The notes under the pieces are model-generated. The model was not told the DNA's origin, did not search any database, and worked only from the letters and a program-made list of their open reading frames with translations. DNA of 64,000 nucleotides from Ferrimonas aestuarii (GTDB taxonomy: Bacteria > Pseudomonadota > Gammaproteobacteria > Enterobacterales > Shewanellaceae), in the NCBI RefSeq assembly GCF_005116665.1, contig NZ_SWCJ01000013.1, positions 62,001 through 126,000 on the forward strand, written 5' to 3'. Made by a program: the position numbers and the translations under genes. Below, in pieces: positions 28,068 through 38,797 of this stretch. Position 1 is the stretch's first letter. Each line of letters starts with the position of its first letter.

Positions 28068-29132
28068 CTAGCGCTTCTGCAGGAGGAATATCGCCACGGC
28101 GGCAAAAATCATCGATGGGATGAAGGCCCCGAGGAACGGCGGCAGATTGGCCACCAGACTCATGGGGCCAAAGATCTCACTGGCCAGATAGAAACCAAAA
28201 CCGGTTACCACCCCCAGCAAAATTCGCGCTCCCATGGTCACGCTGCGAAGCGGCCCAAAGATGAAAGAGAGCGCCAGCAGCATCATCACCATCACTGTCA
28301 CCGGTTGGCCTATCTTGCGCCACAGCGCCAACTCATAGCGGGTAGGATCCTGATTATTGACCTTCAGATAATCCAGATAATCCAGCAAACCACTAATGGA
28401 TAGCGATTCCGGATCCACAGTCACCACCTGCAATTTGTCTGGCGTCAGGGTCGACTTCCAGCGCCCCTGCTCTCGCTCCGATACGCTAACTTGCTTGGCC
28501 GACATGTCGGTATCGGTGATGTCGATAATGCGCCAAGCATCACCGTCGAACACCGCCTGCTTGGCAAAGGTAACTTTATCCAGCTGCTTTTCTTTGTCGA
28601 AGTGGTAGATGGTGACGTTTTGCAGGTGACCGGTGTCCTGCACCGCTCCGATATTCACAAAGCTATCGCCATCTTTGGCCCAAGAGCCCTTCGCGCCGCC
28701 AATGAGGTTACCCCCAGACACTTTCTGCGCCTTCATCTCTCGTGCCGTGGCTTCAGAAACCGGCGCCACATACTCACCCACCAACATGATGGTCAACATC
28801 AATGGGATGGCGGTTTTCATCACCGACATGGTGATCTGAAACTTAGACATCCCCGCTGCCTGCATCACCACCAGCTCTGAGCTCGAAGCCAACATGCCGA
28901 TGCCGATCAAAGCCCCCAACATGGCGGCAATGGGGAAGAACATCTCGATATCACGGGGAACCAAAAACAGCACGTACAAACCAACATCGAAGATATCGAA
29001 GGTACCGCGACCCACGTATCGCAGCTGATCCACAAATTTAATCAGCCCAGATAGCCCCGCCAGCACCAGCAAGCAGATTGCTGAGGTACTGATAATAGTG
29101 CGGCCGATGTAGAGGTCCAGTAGCTTAATCAT
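28068..29132 (-). CDS. lptG: LPS export ABC transporter permease LptG
   Basis: 354 residues from the ATG at 29132 (IKLLDLYIGRTI start), which overlaps the lptF stop by four bases. The open frame extends 34 codons further into lptF and is not used. Six helices with a large periplasmic beta-jellyroll between helices 3 and 4. With LptF and the LptB ATPase it extracts lipopolysaccharide from the inner membrane and feeds it to LptC. GTIISTS-like early helix and the NQDPTRYELALWRKIGQP segment before helix 4 are typical. Confidence 0.94.
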   Translation of the reverse strand: MIKLLDLYIGRTIISTSAICLLVLAGLSGLIKFVDQLRYVGRGTFDIFDVGLYVLFLVPRDIEMFFPIAAMLGALIGIGMLASSSELVVMQAAGMSKFQITMSVMKTAIPLMLTIMLVGEYVAPVSEATAREMKAQKVSGGNLIGGAKGSWAKDGDSFVNIGAVQDTGHLQNVTIYHFDKEKQLDKVTFAKQAVFDGDAWRIIDITDTDMSAKQVSVSEREQGRWKSTLTPDKLQVVTVDPESLSISGLLDYLDYLKVNNQDPTRYELALWRKIGQPVTVMVMMLLALSFIFGPLRSVTMGARILLGVVTGFGFYLASEIFGPMSLVANLPPFLGAFIPSMIFAAVAIFLLQKR

Positions 29133-30232
29133 CGCTTCGCCCCTCCCAGCTTGGCCACCAATCGCTTCCCAACCGGTCGGCTGCGTCCAATGAGCACCAC
29201 GCCAATGATCAACGCCGCCAAGTGGATGCCCCACATCCCCAGCGCCGCTGGAATCACTTCATCTTCAATGGCTTTACGACCCGCCATCATCAAAGCGAAA
29301 TAGCCTAGATACATCAAAATGGCCGGCATCATCTTGGCAAACTTACCTTGGCGAACGTTAGTACGCGCCATCGGCACCGCAATCAGAGTTAACAGAGGGA
29401 TGGCAATAGGAATGGCCAGACGCCAATGGATCTCCGCCCAGGCATCGGGGGTATTCTCTTCAAACAGTCGCTCCATGGAGTAGGCCGATAACTTACGACG
29501 TTTCTTGTCGACCTCCTGCTCTTTGATCTCCATCTGATAGCGATCAAAGCCAATAAGGTTAGTTTCTGGAGTACCGGAGAGCATGTTGTATCGAGTGCCG
29601 CTGGTCAGCTGCAGACGCTGAGAGCCATCGCGCTGCTCAACGATGCCACCACCATCGGCAATCACAATGGAGGTTTTGCCATCTAGGCTGTCGTTATCAG
29701 GCAGCATGGCCACGAATACGTTTTCCAGCTTACCTTTGGACAGCCCTTCAACGTAGATCACCGCCTTGCCGTTGGCCGCTTGTTGGAATCGCCCTTGAAC
29801 CAATGCGGCCAAACCAGCCTCCGACTCCGCCTTTTCAAGAACCTGATATTCGGTCTCTTTGGCCCAGGGGGCAACATTAATGGAGATGAAGCCGGCAACG
29901 AGTGCCATCACCAGTGCCAGCACCATGGTGACCCGAGTAACGTACCATTCCGACACCCCAACGGCGTGGAACACCGTCATCTCACTGTCGGCATACAATC
30001 GGCCATGGGCCAACAAAATCCCCAAAAACAGTGACAAAGGCAAAATCAACGCCAGCAAATCCGGCATATTCAAGGCAACCAGTGTGGCGATCAACTTACC
30101 AGGAAGGCTGCCTTCGGCAGCATCGGCAAGGATCCGAACAAACTGTTGACTGACAAAAATGGAAACCAATACGGCCAGCACAGCGATCTGGGCTCTAAAG
30201 GCTTCCTTAAGCAAGTAGCGAAAGATAATCAA
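29129..30232 (-). CDS. lptF: LPS export ABC transporter permease LptF
   Basis: 367 residues. Starts MIIFRYLLKE; the conserved FVRILADAAEG and a middle SMERLFEENTPDAWAEIHWRL-type segment just before helix 4 mark LptF. Heterodimer partner of LptG, coupled by an ATGA overlap. It is transcribed divergently from pepA, the arrangement standard in gammaproteobacteria. Confidence 0.95.
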   Translation of the reverse strand: MIIFRYLLKEAFRAQIAVLAVLVSIFVSQQFVRILADAAEGSLPGKLIATLVALNMPDLLALILPLSLFLGILLAHGRLYADSEMTVFHAVGVSEWYVTRVTMVLALVMALVAGFISINVAPWAKETEYQVLEKAESEAGLAALVQGRFQQAANGKAVIYVEGLSKGKLENVFVAMLPDNDSLDGKTSIVIADGGGIVEQRDGSQRLQLTSGTRYNMLSGTPETNLIGFDRYQMEIKEQEVDKKRRKLSAYSMERLFEENTPDAWAEIHWRLAIPIAIPLLTLIAVPMARTNVRQGKFAKMMPAILMYLGYFALMMAGRKAIEDEVIPAALGMWGIHLAALIIGVVLIGRSRPVGKRLVAKLGGAKR

Positions 30233-30470
30233 CGGCGAAACTCAGCTTGCAAACTTGTAATTTCTCTGGAAACGAGAAGTTATTTAAGTAAACTGGTTAC
30301 TTTCAAACGTTTTGTAACCAGCCTAGGCCTTCTACCCTAAGATAAAAAGGGAATAGCAACAACGCAGTCCAGTTTAGCAAAACCGGCATTGCCTTGACGC
30401 TATCGAGGCCGATAAAGGGATCATTATCTAACAATTAACACGCTTTGTCTTTACGAAACCGGGAGATGGC

Positions 30471-31979
30471 ATGGAGTTCAGTGTAAAAAGCGGCAGCCCT
30501 GAGAAGCAACGTAGCGCCTGCATTGTAGTAGGTGTATTCGAACCGCGACGTTTATCCGCCATTGGCGAGCAACTAGACCGCATCAGTGACGGCTACATCA
30601 GCAACCTATTACGCCGAGGCGACCTTGAAGGAAAGCCGGGCCAGATGCTGCTATTGCATCATGTACCAAACGTGCTGTCTGAGCGCGTACTACTGGTTGG
30701 CTGCGGCAAAGAGCGTGAACTGGACGAGCGCCAGTACAAGCAGATTATCGCCAAAACTATCAACACCTTGAATGAAACCGGTTCAATGGAAGCGGTGTGT
30801 TTCCTGACCGAGTTGCACGTAAAAGGTCGCGACACCTACTGGAAAGTCCGCCAGGCGATTGAAACCACTCAAGCCAGCCTTTACACCTTCGACGCCCTAA
30901 AGAGCAAAAAAGACGAAACTCGTCGCCCTCTGCGCAAGATGGTGTTCAACGTACCGACTCGCCGTGAACTGACCATTGGCGAAAAAGCCATTGCTCACGG
31001 CTTGGGTGTAGCCGCCGGCAGCAAGATGTGCCGCGACGTGGCCAACATGCCACCAAACATCTGCAACCCCGCCTATCTGGCCAGCCAATCTCGTCAACTT
31101 GCCGAGAAGTACAGCAAACTCAACGTCGAAGTGATCGGCGAAGAGAAGATGGAAGAGCTGGGCATGAACAGCTACCTAGCCGTTGGTCGTGGTAGTGAAA
31201 ACGAATCCATGATGACCGTGGCCAAGTACATGGGGGCCGACGATGCCGAGCAACGTCCAATCGTACTGGTAGGTAAAGGCCTAACCTTCGATTCCGGCGG
31301 CATCAGCCTCAAGCCTGGCGAAGGCATGGACGAGATGAAGTACGACATGGGCGGCGCCGCTGGCGTTCTGGGAACCATGCGTGCCGTGTGTGAGCTGGAT
31401 CTTAAGCTCAACATCATCTTCGTACTGGCCGGTTGTGAAAACATGCCTGATGGCAAGAGCTACCGCCCAGGCGACATCCTTACCACCATGTCTGGCCAAA
31501 CCGTTGAGGTGCTAAACACCGACGCCGAAGGCCGTCTGGTTCTGTGTGACGCCCTGACCTACGTGGAACGTTTCGACCCTGAGCTGGTGATCGACACCGC
31601 CACCCTAACCGGTGCCTGTGTCATTGCTCTGGGCAAGCACGCCTCTGGCCTGTTGTCGAACCAAAACTCTCTGGCCCACGACCTGCAACACGCCGGTGAG
31701 CAAGCTGGCGACCGCTGCTGGCGTCTGCCACTGTGGGAAGATTACCAAGAGCAGCTGAAGAGCCCGTTTGCCGACATGACCAACCTAGGTGGTCGTCCGG
31801 CAGGCACCATCACTGCCGCCGCCTTCCTGTCTCGCTTTGCCAAGAAGTACAGCTGGGCCCACCTGGACATCGCTGGTACCGCTTGGGAATCCGGCGCCAA
31901 CAAAGGTTCTACCGGTCGTCCGGTACCGCTGCTGACCCAATTCCTATTGGCCAAAGCCGGTGAGATGGAGATCGAGTAA
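30471..31979 (+). CDS. pepA: Leucyl aminopeptidase (cytosol aminopeptidase A)
   Basis: 502 residues, family length. Two-metal M17 peptidase: [16 protein letters not shown] holds the first metal Lys/Asp, and NTDAEGRL is the family signature. It releases N-terminal residues in the cytosol. In Escherichia coli the same protein binds DNA in XerCD recombination and in carAB control. GGGAG lies before the ATG. A terminator follows. Confidence 0.97.
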   Translation: MEFSVKSGSPEKQRSACIVVGVFEPRRLSAIGEQLDRISDGYISNLLRRGDLEGKPGQMLLLHHVPNVLSERVLLVGCGKERELDERQYKQIIAKTINTLNETGSMEAVCFLTELHVKGRDTYWKVRQAIETTQASLYTFDALKSKKDETRRPLRKMVFNVPTRRELTIGEKAIAHGLGVAAGSKMCRDVANMPPNICNPAYLASQSRQLAEKYSKLNVEVIGEEKMEELGMNSYLAVGRGSENESMMTVAKYMGADDAEQRPIVLVGKGLTFDSGGISLKPGEGMDEMKYDMGGAAGVLGTMRAVCELDLKLNIIFVLAGCENMPDGKSYRPGDILTTMSGQTVEVLNTDAEGRLVLCDALTYVERFDPELVIDTATLTGACVIALGKHASGLLSNQNSLAHDLQHAGEQAGDRCWRLPLWEDYQEQLKSPFADMTNLGGRPAGTITAAAFLSRFAKKYSWAHLDIAGTAWESGANKGSTGRPVPLLTQFLLAKAGEMEIE

Positions 31980-32012
31980 ACTCGAGCTGCTATTTCAGAG
32001 ATAATCCAAATC

Positions 32013-32042
32013 AATCCCTCGCCTCGGCGGGGGATTTTTTTT
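32013..32042 (+). terminator. pepA terminator
   Basis: 11-bp stem AATCCCTCGCC/GGCGGGGGATT (one T-G pair) with a two-base centre, followed by TTTTTT. Confidence 0.87.
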
Positions 32043-32133
32043 ATGCACTTCGCCATCCCCATCCCCTGTATCTTGGAGTTACAAGGGTATACAATGCACC
32101 GTTATGCCAAATTTGATGTGATTGGACTGATTC

Positions 32134-32574
32134 ATGGCGATCGCCACTTTCTATCTGTTAACTGACGACCGCCAACAGCAACTGGCATGCTGGTTGGCAT
32201 CAGAATGCTATCGCAAAGGTCAGCAGCTGTATCTGCACTGCGAAGATGAGGCACAAGCCCATCAGGTCGACGAGCTTCTGTGGCAGTTTGACCCAGAGCG
32301 TTTCGTACCCCACAACCTAGTAGGTGAAGGGCCTCGAGGCGGCGCTCCAGTGGAGATCGGCTATGGCAACCAATCCAGCTCAAAAAAACGCCTGGTTTTA
32401 ATTAACCTAGCCGCCAAAGTGCCCAATTTTGCGGTAAACTTTGGCCAAATTTTTGATTTTGTACCGGTTGCTACCGAGGCAAAGACCGTGGCTCGCGAAC
32501 GTTATCGTGCCTATCGCCAACTTGGCATAGAACTGGCCACCCACGACCTCGCCAAGCAACCGCTTTCATTTTAA
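32134..32574 (+). CDS. holC: DNA polymerase III chi subunit
   Basis: 146 residues. TFYLLTDDRQ opening, LWQFDPERFVPHNL and an end region with RERYRAYRQLG match HolC. Chi links the clamp loader to single-stranded DNA-binding protein during replication. It lies 18 bases before valS, the usual gammaproteobacterial order pepA-holC-valS. Confidence 0.93.
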   Translation: MAIATFYLLTDDRQQQLACWLASECYRKGQQLYLHCEDEAQAHQVDELLWQFDPERFVPHNLVGEGPRGGAPVEIGYGNQSSSKKRLVLINLAAKVPNFAVNFGQIFDFVPVATEAKTVARERYRAYRQLGIELATHDLAKQPLSF

Positions 32575-32592
32575 TTTACTTCGGATCCCCCC

Positions 32593-35439
32593 ATGGATAA
32601 GACCTACAATCCTAACTCGATTGAACAGCGCCATTATCAGCGTTGGGAAGAAGCTGGTTACTTCAAGCCACACGGCGACACCAGCAAAGACGCCTACAGC
32701 ATCATGATCCCGCCGCCGAACGTCACCGGCAGCCTGCACATGGGCCACGCGTTCCAAGACACCATCATGGACACCATGATCCGCTACCAGCGCATGCAGG
32801 GTAAAAACACCCTATGGCAGGTGGGTACCGACCACGCCGGTATCGCCACCCAGATGGTGGTTGAGCGCAAACTGGCGGCTCAAGGCATCACCCGTCAGGA
32901 ACTGGGTCGTGAAACCTTCATCGACAAGGTATGGGAATGGAAAGCCGAGTCCGGCGGTACCATCACCCAACAGCTGCGTCGTTTGGGTGCGTCCGTAGAC
33001 TGGGATCGTGAGCGTTTCACCATGGACGAAGGTCTGTCCAAGGCGGTTCAGGAAGTGTTTGTACGCCTGTACGAAGATGACCTGATCTACCGTGGTAAGC
33101 GTCTGGTTAACTGGGATCCAAAACTGCACACCGCCATCTCTGACCTTGAAGTAGAAAACAAGGAAAAGAAAGGCTTCATGTGGCACTTCCGCTACCCGCT
33201 CGCGGATGGCGTGAAAACCGCCGACGGCAAAGACTACATCGTCGTGGCCACCACCCGTCCAGAAACCATGCTGGGGGATACCGGTGTTGCGGTAAACCCA
33301 GAAGATCCTCGCTACAAGGATCTGATCGGTAAAGAGCTGCTGCTGCCAATCGTAGGACGTCGTATCCCTATCGTTGCCGACGAGCACGCCGATATGGAGA
33401 AGGGCACCGGTTGTGTGAAGATCACCCCGGCCCACGACTTCAACGATTACGAAGTGGGTAAGCGCAACAAGCTGCCGATGATCAACATCCTGACCTTCAA
33501 CGGCGACATCCGTGACGCCGCCGAAGTGTTCGACTTCAACGGTGAAGCGTCCGACGTCTACAGCACCGACCTACCTGAGAAATACCAAGGCCTCGAGCGC
33601 TTCAAAGCCCGTAAAGCCGTGGTTGCCGAGTTCGAAGAGCTGGGTCTACTGGAAGAGATCAAAGACCACGTCCTGCAGGTGCCTTACGGCGACCGTGGTG
33701 GCGTAGTGATCGAACCGATGCTGACCGACCAATGGTACGTACGTGCGGCGCCTCTGGCGAAAACCGCCACCGAAGCCGTAGAAAATGGCGACATCAAATT
33801 TGTGCCTCAGCAGTACGAAAACATGTACTTCAGCTGGATGCGTGACATCCAAGACTGGTGTATCTCTCGTCAGCTGTGGTGGGGTCACCGCATCCCAGCT
33901 TGGTATGACGAGTCCGGCAAAGTATACGTAGGCCGCACTGAAGCGGAAGTTCGTGCCGCCAACGGTCTGGCCGACGACGTCACTCTGCGCCAAGACGACG
34001 ACGTACTGGATACCTGGTTCTCCTCCGCCCTGTGGACCTTCTCCACCCTAGGTTGGCCGGATAACTTGGAAGACCTAAAAACCTTCCACCCAACCGACGT
34101 TCTGGTTACCGGTTTCGACATCATCTTCTTCTGGGTAGCCCGGATGATCATGATGACCATGCACTTCATCAAAGATGAAGACGGCAAGCCACAGGTTCCG
34201 TTTAAGACCGTATACGTGACCGGCCTAATCCGTGATGAGAACGGCGACAAGATGTCCAAGTCCAAAGGTAACGTATTGGACCCATTGGATATGATCGACG
34301 GCATCGATCTGGAATCTCTGGTTGAGAAGCGCACCGGCAACATGATGCAGCCGCAGCTGGCCGCCAAGATTGAAAAATCCACTCGCAAGCAGTTCCCGGA
34401 TGGCATCGCCCCACACGGCACCGACGCCCTGCGTTTCACCCTAGCCGCCATGGCCTCCACTGGTCGTGACATCAACTGGGACATGAATCGTCTGGAAGGT
34501 TACCGTAACTTCGCCAACAAGCTGTGGAACGCCAGCCGTTTCGTACTGATGAACACCGAAGAGCACGATTGTGGCTTCGGCGGTGGCGACATGGAGCTGT
34601 CTCTGGCGGATCGCTGGATTCTGGCTCAGTACAACGACACCGTGAAAAACATCCGTGAAGCGATGGAAGGCTACCGTTTCGATATGGCCGCCAACATCGC
34701 CTACGAGTTCACCTGGAACCAGTTCTGTGACTGGTACCTAGAGCTGACCAAGCCGGTACTGCAATCTGGCAGTGAAGCACAGCAACGCGGCACTCGCCAC
34801 ACCCTGATGACCGTGCTGGAAGGGATGCTGCGCATGCTGCACCCACTGATGCCATACATCACCGAAGAGATCTGGTTAACCGTATCTAAGATGATGGGCA
34901 TCGAAGCCGACACCATCATGCTGCGTGAATTCCCAAGCTTCGATGAAGCGCTGGTGAATGAGGAAGCCCATGCGGATCTGGAGTGGGTGAAGCAGTTCAT
35001 CGTTGCGGTACGTAACATCCGTGGTGAGCTTAACGTAGCGCCTTCTAAGCCGCTGAACGTACTGCTGAAAAACGCCTCTGCTCAGGACTTGGCTCGCATC
35101 GAGACCAACTCTACCTTCCTGACTAAGCTGGCGAATCTGGAGTCCATCACCGAGCTGTCTGGCGACGCGCCAATGTGCACCACCCAGCTGATCGGCGAAA
35201 TGGAACTGTTGATCCCAATGGCAGGCCTGATTGACGTTGAAGCCGAAGTGGCTCGTATCGACAAGCAGATCGCCAAGTTGGCTCAAGACGCCGAGCGCGT
35301 TGAGAAGAAGCTCTCCAACCAAGGCTTCCTAGCCAAGGCGCCTGAGGCCGTTGTCGCCAAAGAGCAAGCCAAGCTGGACGAAGCCAAGCGTGACATCGCC
35401 AAGCTGGAAGAGCAGAAGCAGCAACTCGCCGCCCTGTAA
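32593..35439 (+). CDS. valS: Valyl-tRNA synthetase
   Basis: 948 residues, class I synthetase. HIGH motif as [14 protein letters not shown] near residue 40, KMSKS as DKMSKSKGN near 553, a CP1 editing domain between them ([12 protein letters not shown]), and a C-terminal coiled coil of ~70 residues ([19 protein letters not shown]). Charges tRNA-Val and clears misacylated Thr-tRNA. Start at GGATCCCCCC-ATG, weak ribosome site, but the N-terminus DKTYNP fits the family. Confidence 0.97.
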   Translation: MDKTYNPNSIEQRHYQRWEEAGYFKPHGDTSKDAYSIMIPPPNVTGSLHMGHAFQDTIMDTMIRYQRMQGKNTLWQVGTDHAGIATQMVVERKLAAQGITRQELGRETFIDKVWEWKAESGGTITQQLRRLGASVDWDRERFTMDEGLSKAVQEVFVRLYEDDLIYRGKRLVNWDPKLHTAISDLEVENKEKKGFMWHFRYPLADGVKTADGKDYIVVATTRPETMLGDTGVAVNPEDPRYKDLIGKELLLPIVGRRIPIVADEHADMEKGTGCVKITPAHDFNDYEVGKRNKLPMINILTFNGDIRDAAEVFDFNGEASDVYSTDLPEKYQGLERFKARKAVVAEFEELGLLEEIKDHVLQVPYGDRGGVVIEPMLTDQWYVRAAPLAKTATEAVENGDIKFVPQQYENMYFSWMRDIQDWCISRQLWWGHRIPAWYDESGKVYVGRTEAEVRAANGLADDVTLRQDDDVLDTWFSSALWTFSTLGWPDNLEDLKTFHPTDVLVTGFDIIFFWVARMIMMTMHFIKDEDGKPQVPFKTVYVTGLIRDENGDKMSKSKGNVLDPLDMIDGIDLESLVEKRTGNMMQPQLAAKIEKSTRKQFPDGIAPHGTDALRFTLAAMASTGRDINWDMNRLEGYRNFANKLWNASRFVLMNTEEHDCGFGGGDMELSLADRWILAQYNDTVKNIREAMEGYRFDMAANIAYEFTWNQFCDWYLELTKPVLQSGSEAQQRGTRHTLMTVLEGMLRMLHPLMPYITEEIWLTVSKMMGIEADTIMLREFPSFDEALVNEEAHADLEWVKQFIVAVRNIRGELNVAPSKPLNVLLKNASAQDLARIETNSTFLTKLANLESITELSGDAPMCTTQLIGEMELLIPMAGLIDVEAEVARIDKQIAKLAQDAERVEKKLSNQGFLAKAPEAVVAKEQAKLDEAKRDIAKLEEQKQQLAAL

Positions 35440-35460
35440 CCTCCCCCTAGCTTAAACAAA

Positions 35461-35490
35461 GCCACCGCCTGAAAAGGTCGGTGGCTTTTT
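35461..35490 (+). terminator. valS terminator
   Basis: GCCACCG pairs with CGGTGGC, with an inner CCT/AGG extension, then TTTTTATTATT. Confidence 0.85.
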
Positions 35491-35596
35491 ATTATTCAGA
35501 TTTTTCAATGCCTTGAAAAACGACCTACCACTTAGCTCATAAAAAAGCGTTTTTTAACCCACTTTGGCTAAAGAGATGACGTAAGATTGTCGCCTT

Positions 35597-35617
35597 AGCC
35601 CACTCGTGGGCTTTTTT
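35597..35617 (+). terminator. Terminator-like hairpin just before the parM-like gene
   Basis: 7-bp stem AGCCCAC/GTGGGCT, two-base TC centre (in practice a four-base loop after fraying), then TTTTTT. It ends 17 bases before the parM-like ATG and would lie in that gene's 5' leader if the promoter is upstream, so it may act as an attenuator. It could instead be a second valS terminator. Confidence 0.6.
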
Positions 35618-35634
35618 TAATTCAGGATGCACCG

Positions 35635-36690
35635 ATGTCAACCACCCAAGTGAAATTTGCCATTGATGATGGCTCCACCAACGTCAAAATCAGCTGGATC
35701 GACAATGGCGTAATACGCAGCGTTACTTCGCCCAACTCCTTTAGAAAAGATTGGAAAAGCGCCGCACTGCTAAGCGACAAAAAAGTCTTTAACTACCAGA
35801 TTGGCACCACCAAATACACCTACGATGCCACCTCTGATAAAGCGCTATCAACCACCCACGTGGCGTTCCAGTACGACGACTTAAATCTGTTGTCCGTACA
35901 TCATGCCCTGCTGCAAACCGGCATCAAGCCCGGTCCGGTGAGCATTCTGGTTACCCTGCCGATAACCGAATACTACAACGCCGACGATTGCCAAAAGAAC
36001 GAAGAAAACATCGCCCGCAAGAAAGCCAACCTGATGCGTAAGATCAGTTTGAATAAGGGTGACGTATTCGAGATCGTTGACGTAGAAGTGCTGCCAGAAA
36101 GCCTGCCGGCCGTGCTCACAACGTTGGTCGATTCCGGCGTGAACGAATACACCAAGTCGCTGGTGATCGACTGCGGTGGCACCACCTTAGACATGGGCGT
36201 CATTGTCGGTGAGTTTGAAGACGTGTCTGGCGTGTACGGCAACGCCGAAATCGGCGTCTCCATGGTCACCAATGCCGCTCGTAAAGCACTGGCTGCCGCC
36301 GACAGTGACGCCAGTTACCTGGTTGCCAACGAGCTTATCAAGCGTCGCCACGACCGTGAGTTCGTTAGCGAAGTGATCAACGACCTAAGCAAGCTTGATT
36401 GGGTACTCGAGCGCATCGAAAACAAGATTGACGAACTGGGCGCTGCAGTGGCCTATGAAGCCAAAACCTTCACCCGTAACCCAAATCGCATCTATCTGGT
36501 TGGCGGCGGCGCCATGCTGATTGAGTCGGCCATCCGCGAAGCCTACCCAAGCCTTGGTGACAAGATTGTACTGGTGAAATCACCGCAGGAAGCGCTGTCT
36601 CGCGAGATCTGCTGCTATCACGCGGCAGAACCCGTGACCAACCCGCAGGTGCATGAGGCGGATCCTACCCCCGCCTCTGTCTCAGCGTAA
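35635..36690 (+). CDS. ParM/StbA-type actin-like ATPase (chromosomal)
   Basis: 351 residues, strongly like plasmid R1 ParM by eye: FAIDDGSTNVKISW (phosphate 1 loop), SPNSFRKDW, KVFNYQIG, VHHALLQTG, TLPITEYYN, NIARKKANLMRKI, DCGGTTLDMG (phosphate 2) and a late YLVGGGAMLI (adenosine motif). All nucleotide motifs look intact, so it should polymerise. Plasmid ParM filaments push sister plasmids apart when capped by ParR on parC. Here the gene sits between valS and a diguanylate cyclase gene with no plasmid genes nearby. It extends ~30 residues beyond R1 ParM with a Pro/Ala-rich tail. No clear parC iterons are seen upstream. Confidence 0.85.
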   Translation: MSTTQVKFAIDDGSTNVKISWIDNGVIRSVTSPNSFRKDWKSAALLSDKKVFNYQIGTTKYTYDATSDKALSTTHVAFQYDDLNLLSVHHALLQTGIKPGPVSILVTLPITEYYNADDCQKNEENIARKKANLMRKISLNKGDVFEIVDVEVLPESLPAVLTTLVDSGVNEYTKSLVIDCGGTTLDMGVIVGEFEDVSGVYGNAEIGVSMVTNAARKALAAADSDASYLVANELIKRRHDREFVSEVINDLSKLDWVLERIENKIDELGAAVAYEAKTFTRNPNRIYLVGGGAMLIESAIREAYPSLGDKIVLVKSPQEALSREICCYHAAEPVTNPQVHEADPTPASVSA

Positions 36691-36701
36691 CGGTTAATAT
36701 C

Positions 36702-37403
36702 ATGCGCATCCGATGCAGTTTTATTCTGGAGCCCCAACGGCACACTCACCACGAGTTCGCCGTTGGCCACCTTCGCAGCTGGCGCGAGCGGGAGAAGCTG
36801 CGGCAGGACGCAACCGAAGTTCAGCAGCAACGCAGCAGCGACTACCACCGTGATATCTACCTAACCGGTTTGTACATGGAGAAGCTGTCACCACAGCTGC
36901 CTGGCCTGATTGCACAGTCCTTCAATGGTGACAGCATCACCCTAACCAGACTGCAGCAGCTGCTGCAACAAGTTGGGGTGAGCGACGCCGATGAGAGCGG
37001 ACTGTCTGAGGCGCAGTGGCAAAAGCTAACGTCCATGCTGAAGATCGCCATGGCCGCGCCAAAGAGCGAAGCCAACGTTGATCTTGGTGGCATTGAGCAG
37101 CAACTCAAGCAGCTATCACTGCCGGATGCCTCTCCTCAACTGGAGCAGATACTTGCCACCCAGCAACAGTTACTCGAGCGCTTAAGCGCACAGCCACAAC
37201 CGGCAGCAACAGGCTACCCTGCTGAGCTGGAGCGGGATCTGGCCAATCTGCGCCAAGGCCAGGAGAAACTGTTGGCTCAACTGAAAAACCTGAAGGTTCA
37301 GGTGGCAACCGCCTCACCAAATGCAGCGCCAGCAGAACCGGAGGAGAGCATGGACACTCAGATGGAAAAAGCCCGTCGCATCAAAGCTAAAGGCTTGTGG
37401 TAA
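36702..37403 (+). CDS. ParR-like partner with extended C-terminus (putative)
   Basis: 233 residues, 11 bases after the parM-like gene, weak ribosome site. The N-terminal ~70 residues can be laid over R1 ParR: a strand (RCSFILEP), a helix (HEFAVGHLRSW), then SSDYHRDIYLTGLYMEKLSPQ corresponding to the ParR ribbon-helix-helix helices. Plasmid ParR is ~117 residues; here a further ~150 residues follow, rich in Gln/Leu heptads (LEQILATQQQLLERL) and likely coiled coil, ending in a basic KARRIKAKGLW tail. Interpretation rests on position and weak similarity. Its end carries a 9-bp inverted repeat over the stop codon. Confidence 0.5.
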   Translation: MRIRCSFILEPQRHTHHEFAVGHLRSWREREKLRQDATEVQQQRSSDYHRDIYLTGLYMEKLSPQLPGLIAQSFNGDSITLTRLQQLLQQVGVSDADESGLSEAQWQKLTSMLKIAMAAPKSEANVDLGGIEQQLKQLSLPDASPQLEQILATQQQLLERLSAQPQPAATGYPAELERDLANLRQGQEKLLAQLKNLKVQVATASPNAAPAEPEESMDTQMEKARRIKAKGLW

Positions 37404-37424
37404 GCCTTTAGCCTGACTAACAAG

Positions 37425-37459
37425 CTGAGCCGCTGTAATCCCAGTGGCTCAGTTGTTTT
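37425..37459 (+). terminator. Terminator of the parM/parR-like operon
   Basis: 11-bp stem CTGAGCCGCTG/CAGTGGCTCAG with one G-T pair, six-base loop, then TTGTTTT. Confidence 0.82.
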
Positions 37460-37468
37460 AAACTCTGC

Positions 37469-38665
37469 TCATTGCCCCAGCACCACCCAGAACTTGCCTT
37501 TGTCGGCGTCCATAACCAATCGATTTCGCCCCTGACTCTTCGCCCGATAAAGCGCATTGTCAGCGCGCTTTAGCACCTCATCAATGCTCTCTTGGGCAGT
37601 AAATTGCTGTGCCAGTCCGAGGCTGATGGTCAGGCCTTCTCGGTGGGGCTCGTTATCACCTTGGCTCCGAATCATAAAGGGATAATCGGCGATGCGGCGT
37701 CGAAGCTGAGACAAGGCTTTGCCGCAGGCTTCCGGTTTAATACTCGGAAACAGCAGCACAAACTCCTCCCCTCCAAGTCGAAATGCCTGCGCCCCTAGGC
37801 CATGATTTCGGATCAACATGGCAATGGTCCTCAATACTTCATCGCCAACATCATGACCATAGCGATCATTGAAGCGCTTGAAGTAATCGATATCGATGAT
37901 CGCCAGATGGTAGCCCTCAGGGCAGTTATTAATGGCCAGATACAGACTGCGCCTGTTTTTAAGTTCCGTGAGCGCATCGTAAAACGCCAAATAATGGCTA
38001 TGACTCATCAGCCCCGCAATCACCAAGGTGGCAACCAACAATGCCATCACCTGAAAGTGGTAAAGCGAGGGCTCAAACACCAAACAGAGCATAAGGTGCA
38101 GTGCCAACATTACCCCAACGGCTTGGGTTAACTTAAGTTGTTTCCAGAAGCTGACGATGGCCATCAACAGAACCGCCGTGATAATGGCCATTGGTGCCAT
38201 AGCCAAAGACACCGGCTGCAGATGAGGAAGCACAATGGTCAAAGGGTGCCCGAACTGAGGCAGCGTCAACAGTAGATGGGTAGCCAAAACCACCAGAAAC
38301 AGAATTGAATAGCACTGCCAATTGCGTGATAGCCCCGCCATTCGCTCTGGAATCCATAAAAAAATCAGTACCAGCACCGACACCGCCACTAAGATGATCT
38401 CCCGAGCCCCCGCCCTGAGGGTTAGTTCTGGTAGCCACTGCCACAGGCTGACAAAGCCAGCAAACACCAGCAGTAAAAAGCTCAATTTTGACTGTTGATA
38501 GACTCGGCTCAGGCCCCAGCCCAACGTCAACAACGCCACGGGCAGATATTCCAAGGCCACCTGAAGCCATGGAGCCGACGCAATAGGCAGCCACTGAGCC
38601 GTGACGGCCGTAATGAGAAAAATGAAAGGTAATACGACTGGCAGGTGTTTACCGAGCACAGCCAC
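37469..38665 (-). CDS. Membrane diguanylate cyclase (GGEEF)
   Basis: 398 residues from a GTG; a second GTG two codons in (38659) is better placed from AAGGA. About seven hydrophobic helices fill the first ~220 residues, then a GGDEF domain with active-site FRLGGEEF. No RxxD inhibitory site at the usual spacing, so product inhibition by that route is unlikely. It synthesises c-di-GMP from two GTP. Same length and layout as the next gene on the same strand, so the two are probably paralogs. Confidence 0.9.
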   Translation of the reverse strand: MAVLGKHLPVVLPFIFLITAVTAQWLPIASAPWLQVALEYLPVALLTLGWGLSRVYQQSKLSFLLLVFAGFVSLWQWLPELTLRAGAREIILVAVSVLVLIFLWIPERMAGLSRNWQCYSILFLVVLATHLLLTLPQFGHPLTIVLPHLQPVSLAMAPMAIITAVLLMAIVSFWKQLKLTQAVGVMLALHLMLCLVFEPSLYHFQVMALLVATLVIAGLMSHSHYLAFYDALTELKNRRSLYLAINNCPEGYHLAIIDIDYFKRFNDRYGHDVGDEVLRTIAMLIRNHGLGAQAFRLGGEEFVLLFPSIKPEACGKALSQLRRRIADYPFMIRSQGDNEPHREGLTISLGLAQQFTAQESIDEVLKRADNALYRAKSQGRNRLVMDADKGKFWVVLGQ

Positions 38666-38797
38666 CGTCCTTAGTGGAAGATATCAGCGTCAGATAATAA
38701 CTAACTATAGTGTAAGCAATTGTCCTTCGCCGAACATTAATGGCTCTAATACAGGGCTAATTCAGACTGAATGGGAATGCTTGCCGTGCAGTGCTGC

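Noticed and set aside
35480-35634. Possible parC centromere upstream of the parM-like gene
   Set aside because: CTTAGC-like words recur at 35531, 35562 and 35594 with ~31-base spacing, but they are short and imperfect; plasmid parC has many near-identical 10-11-bp iterons, which are not seen.
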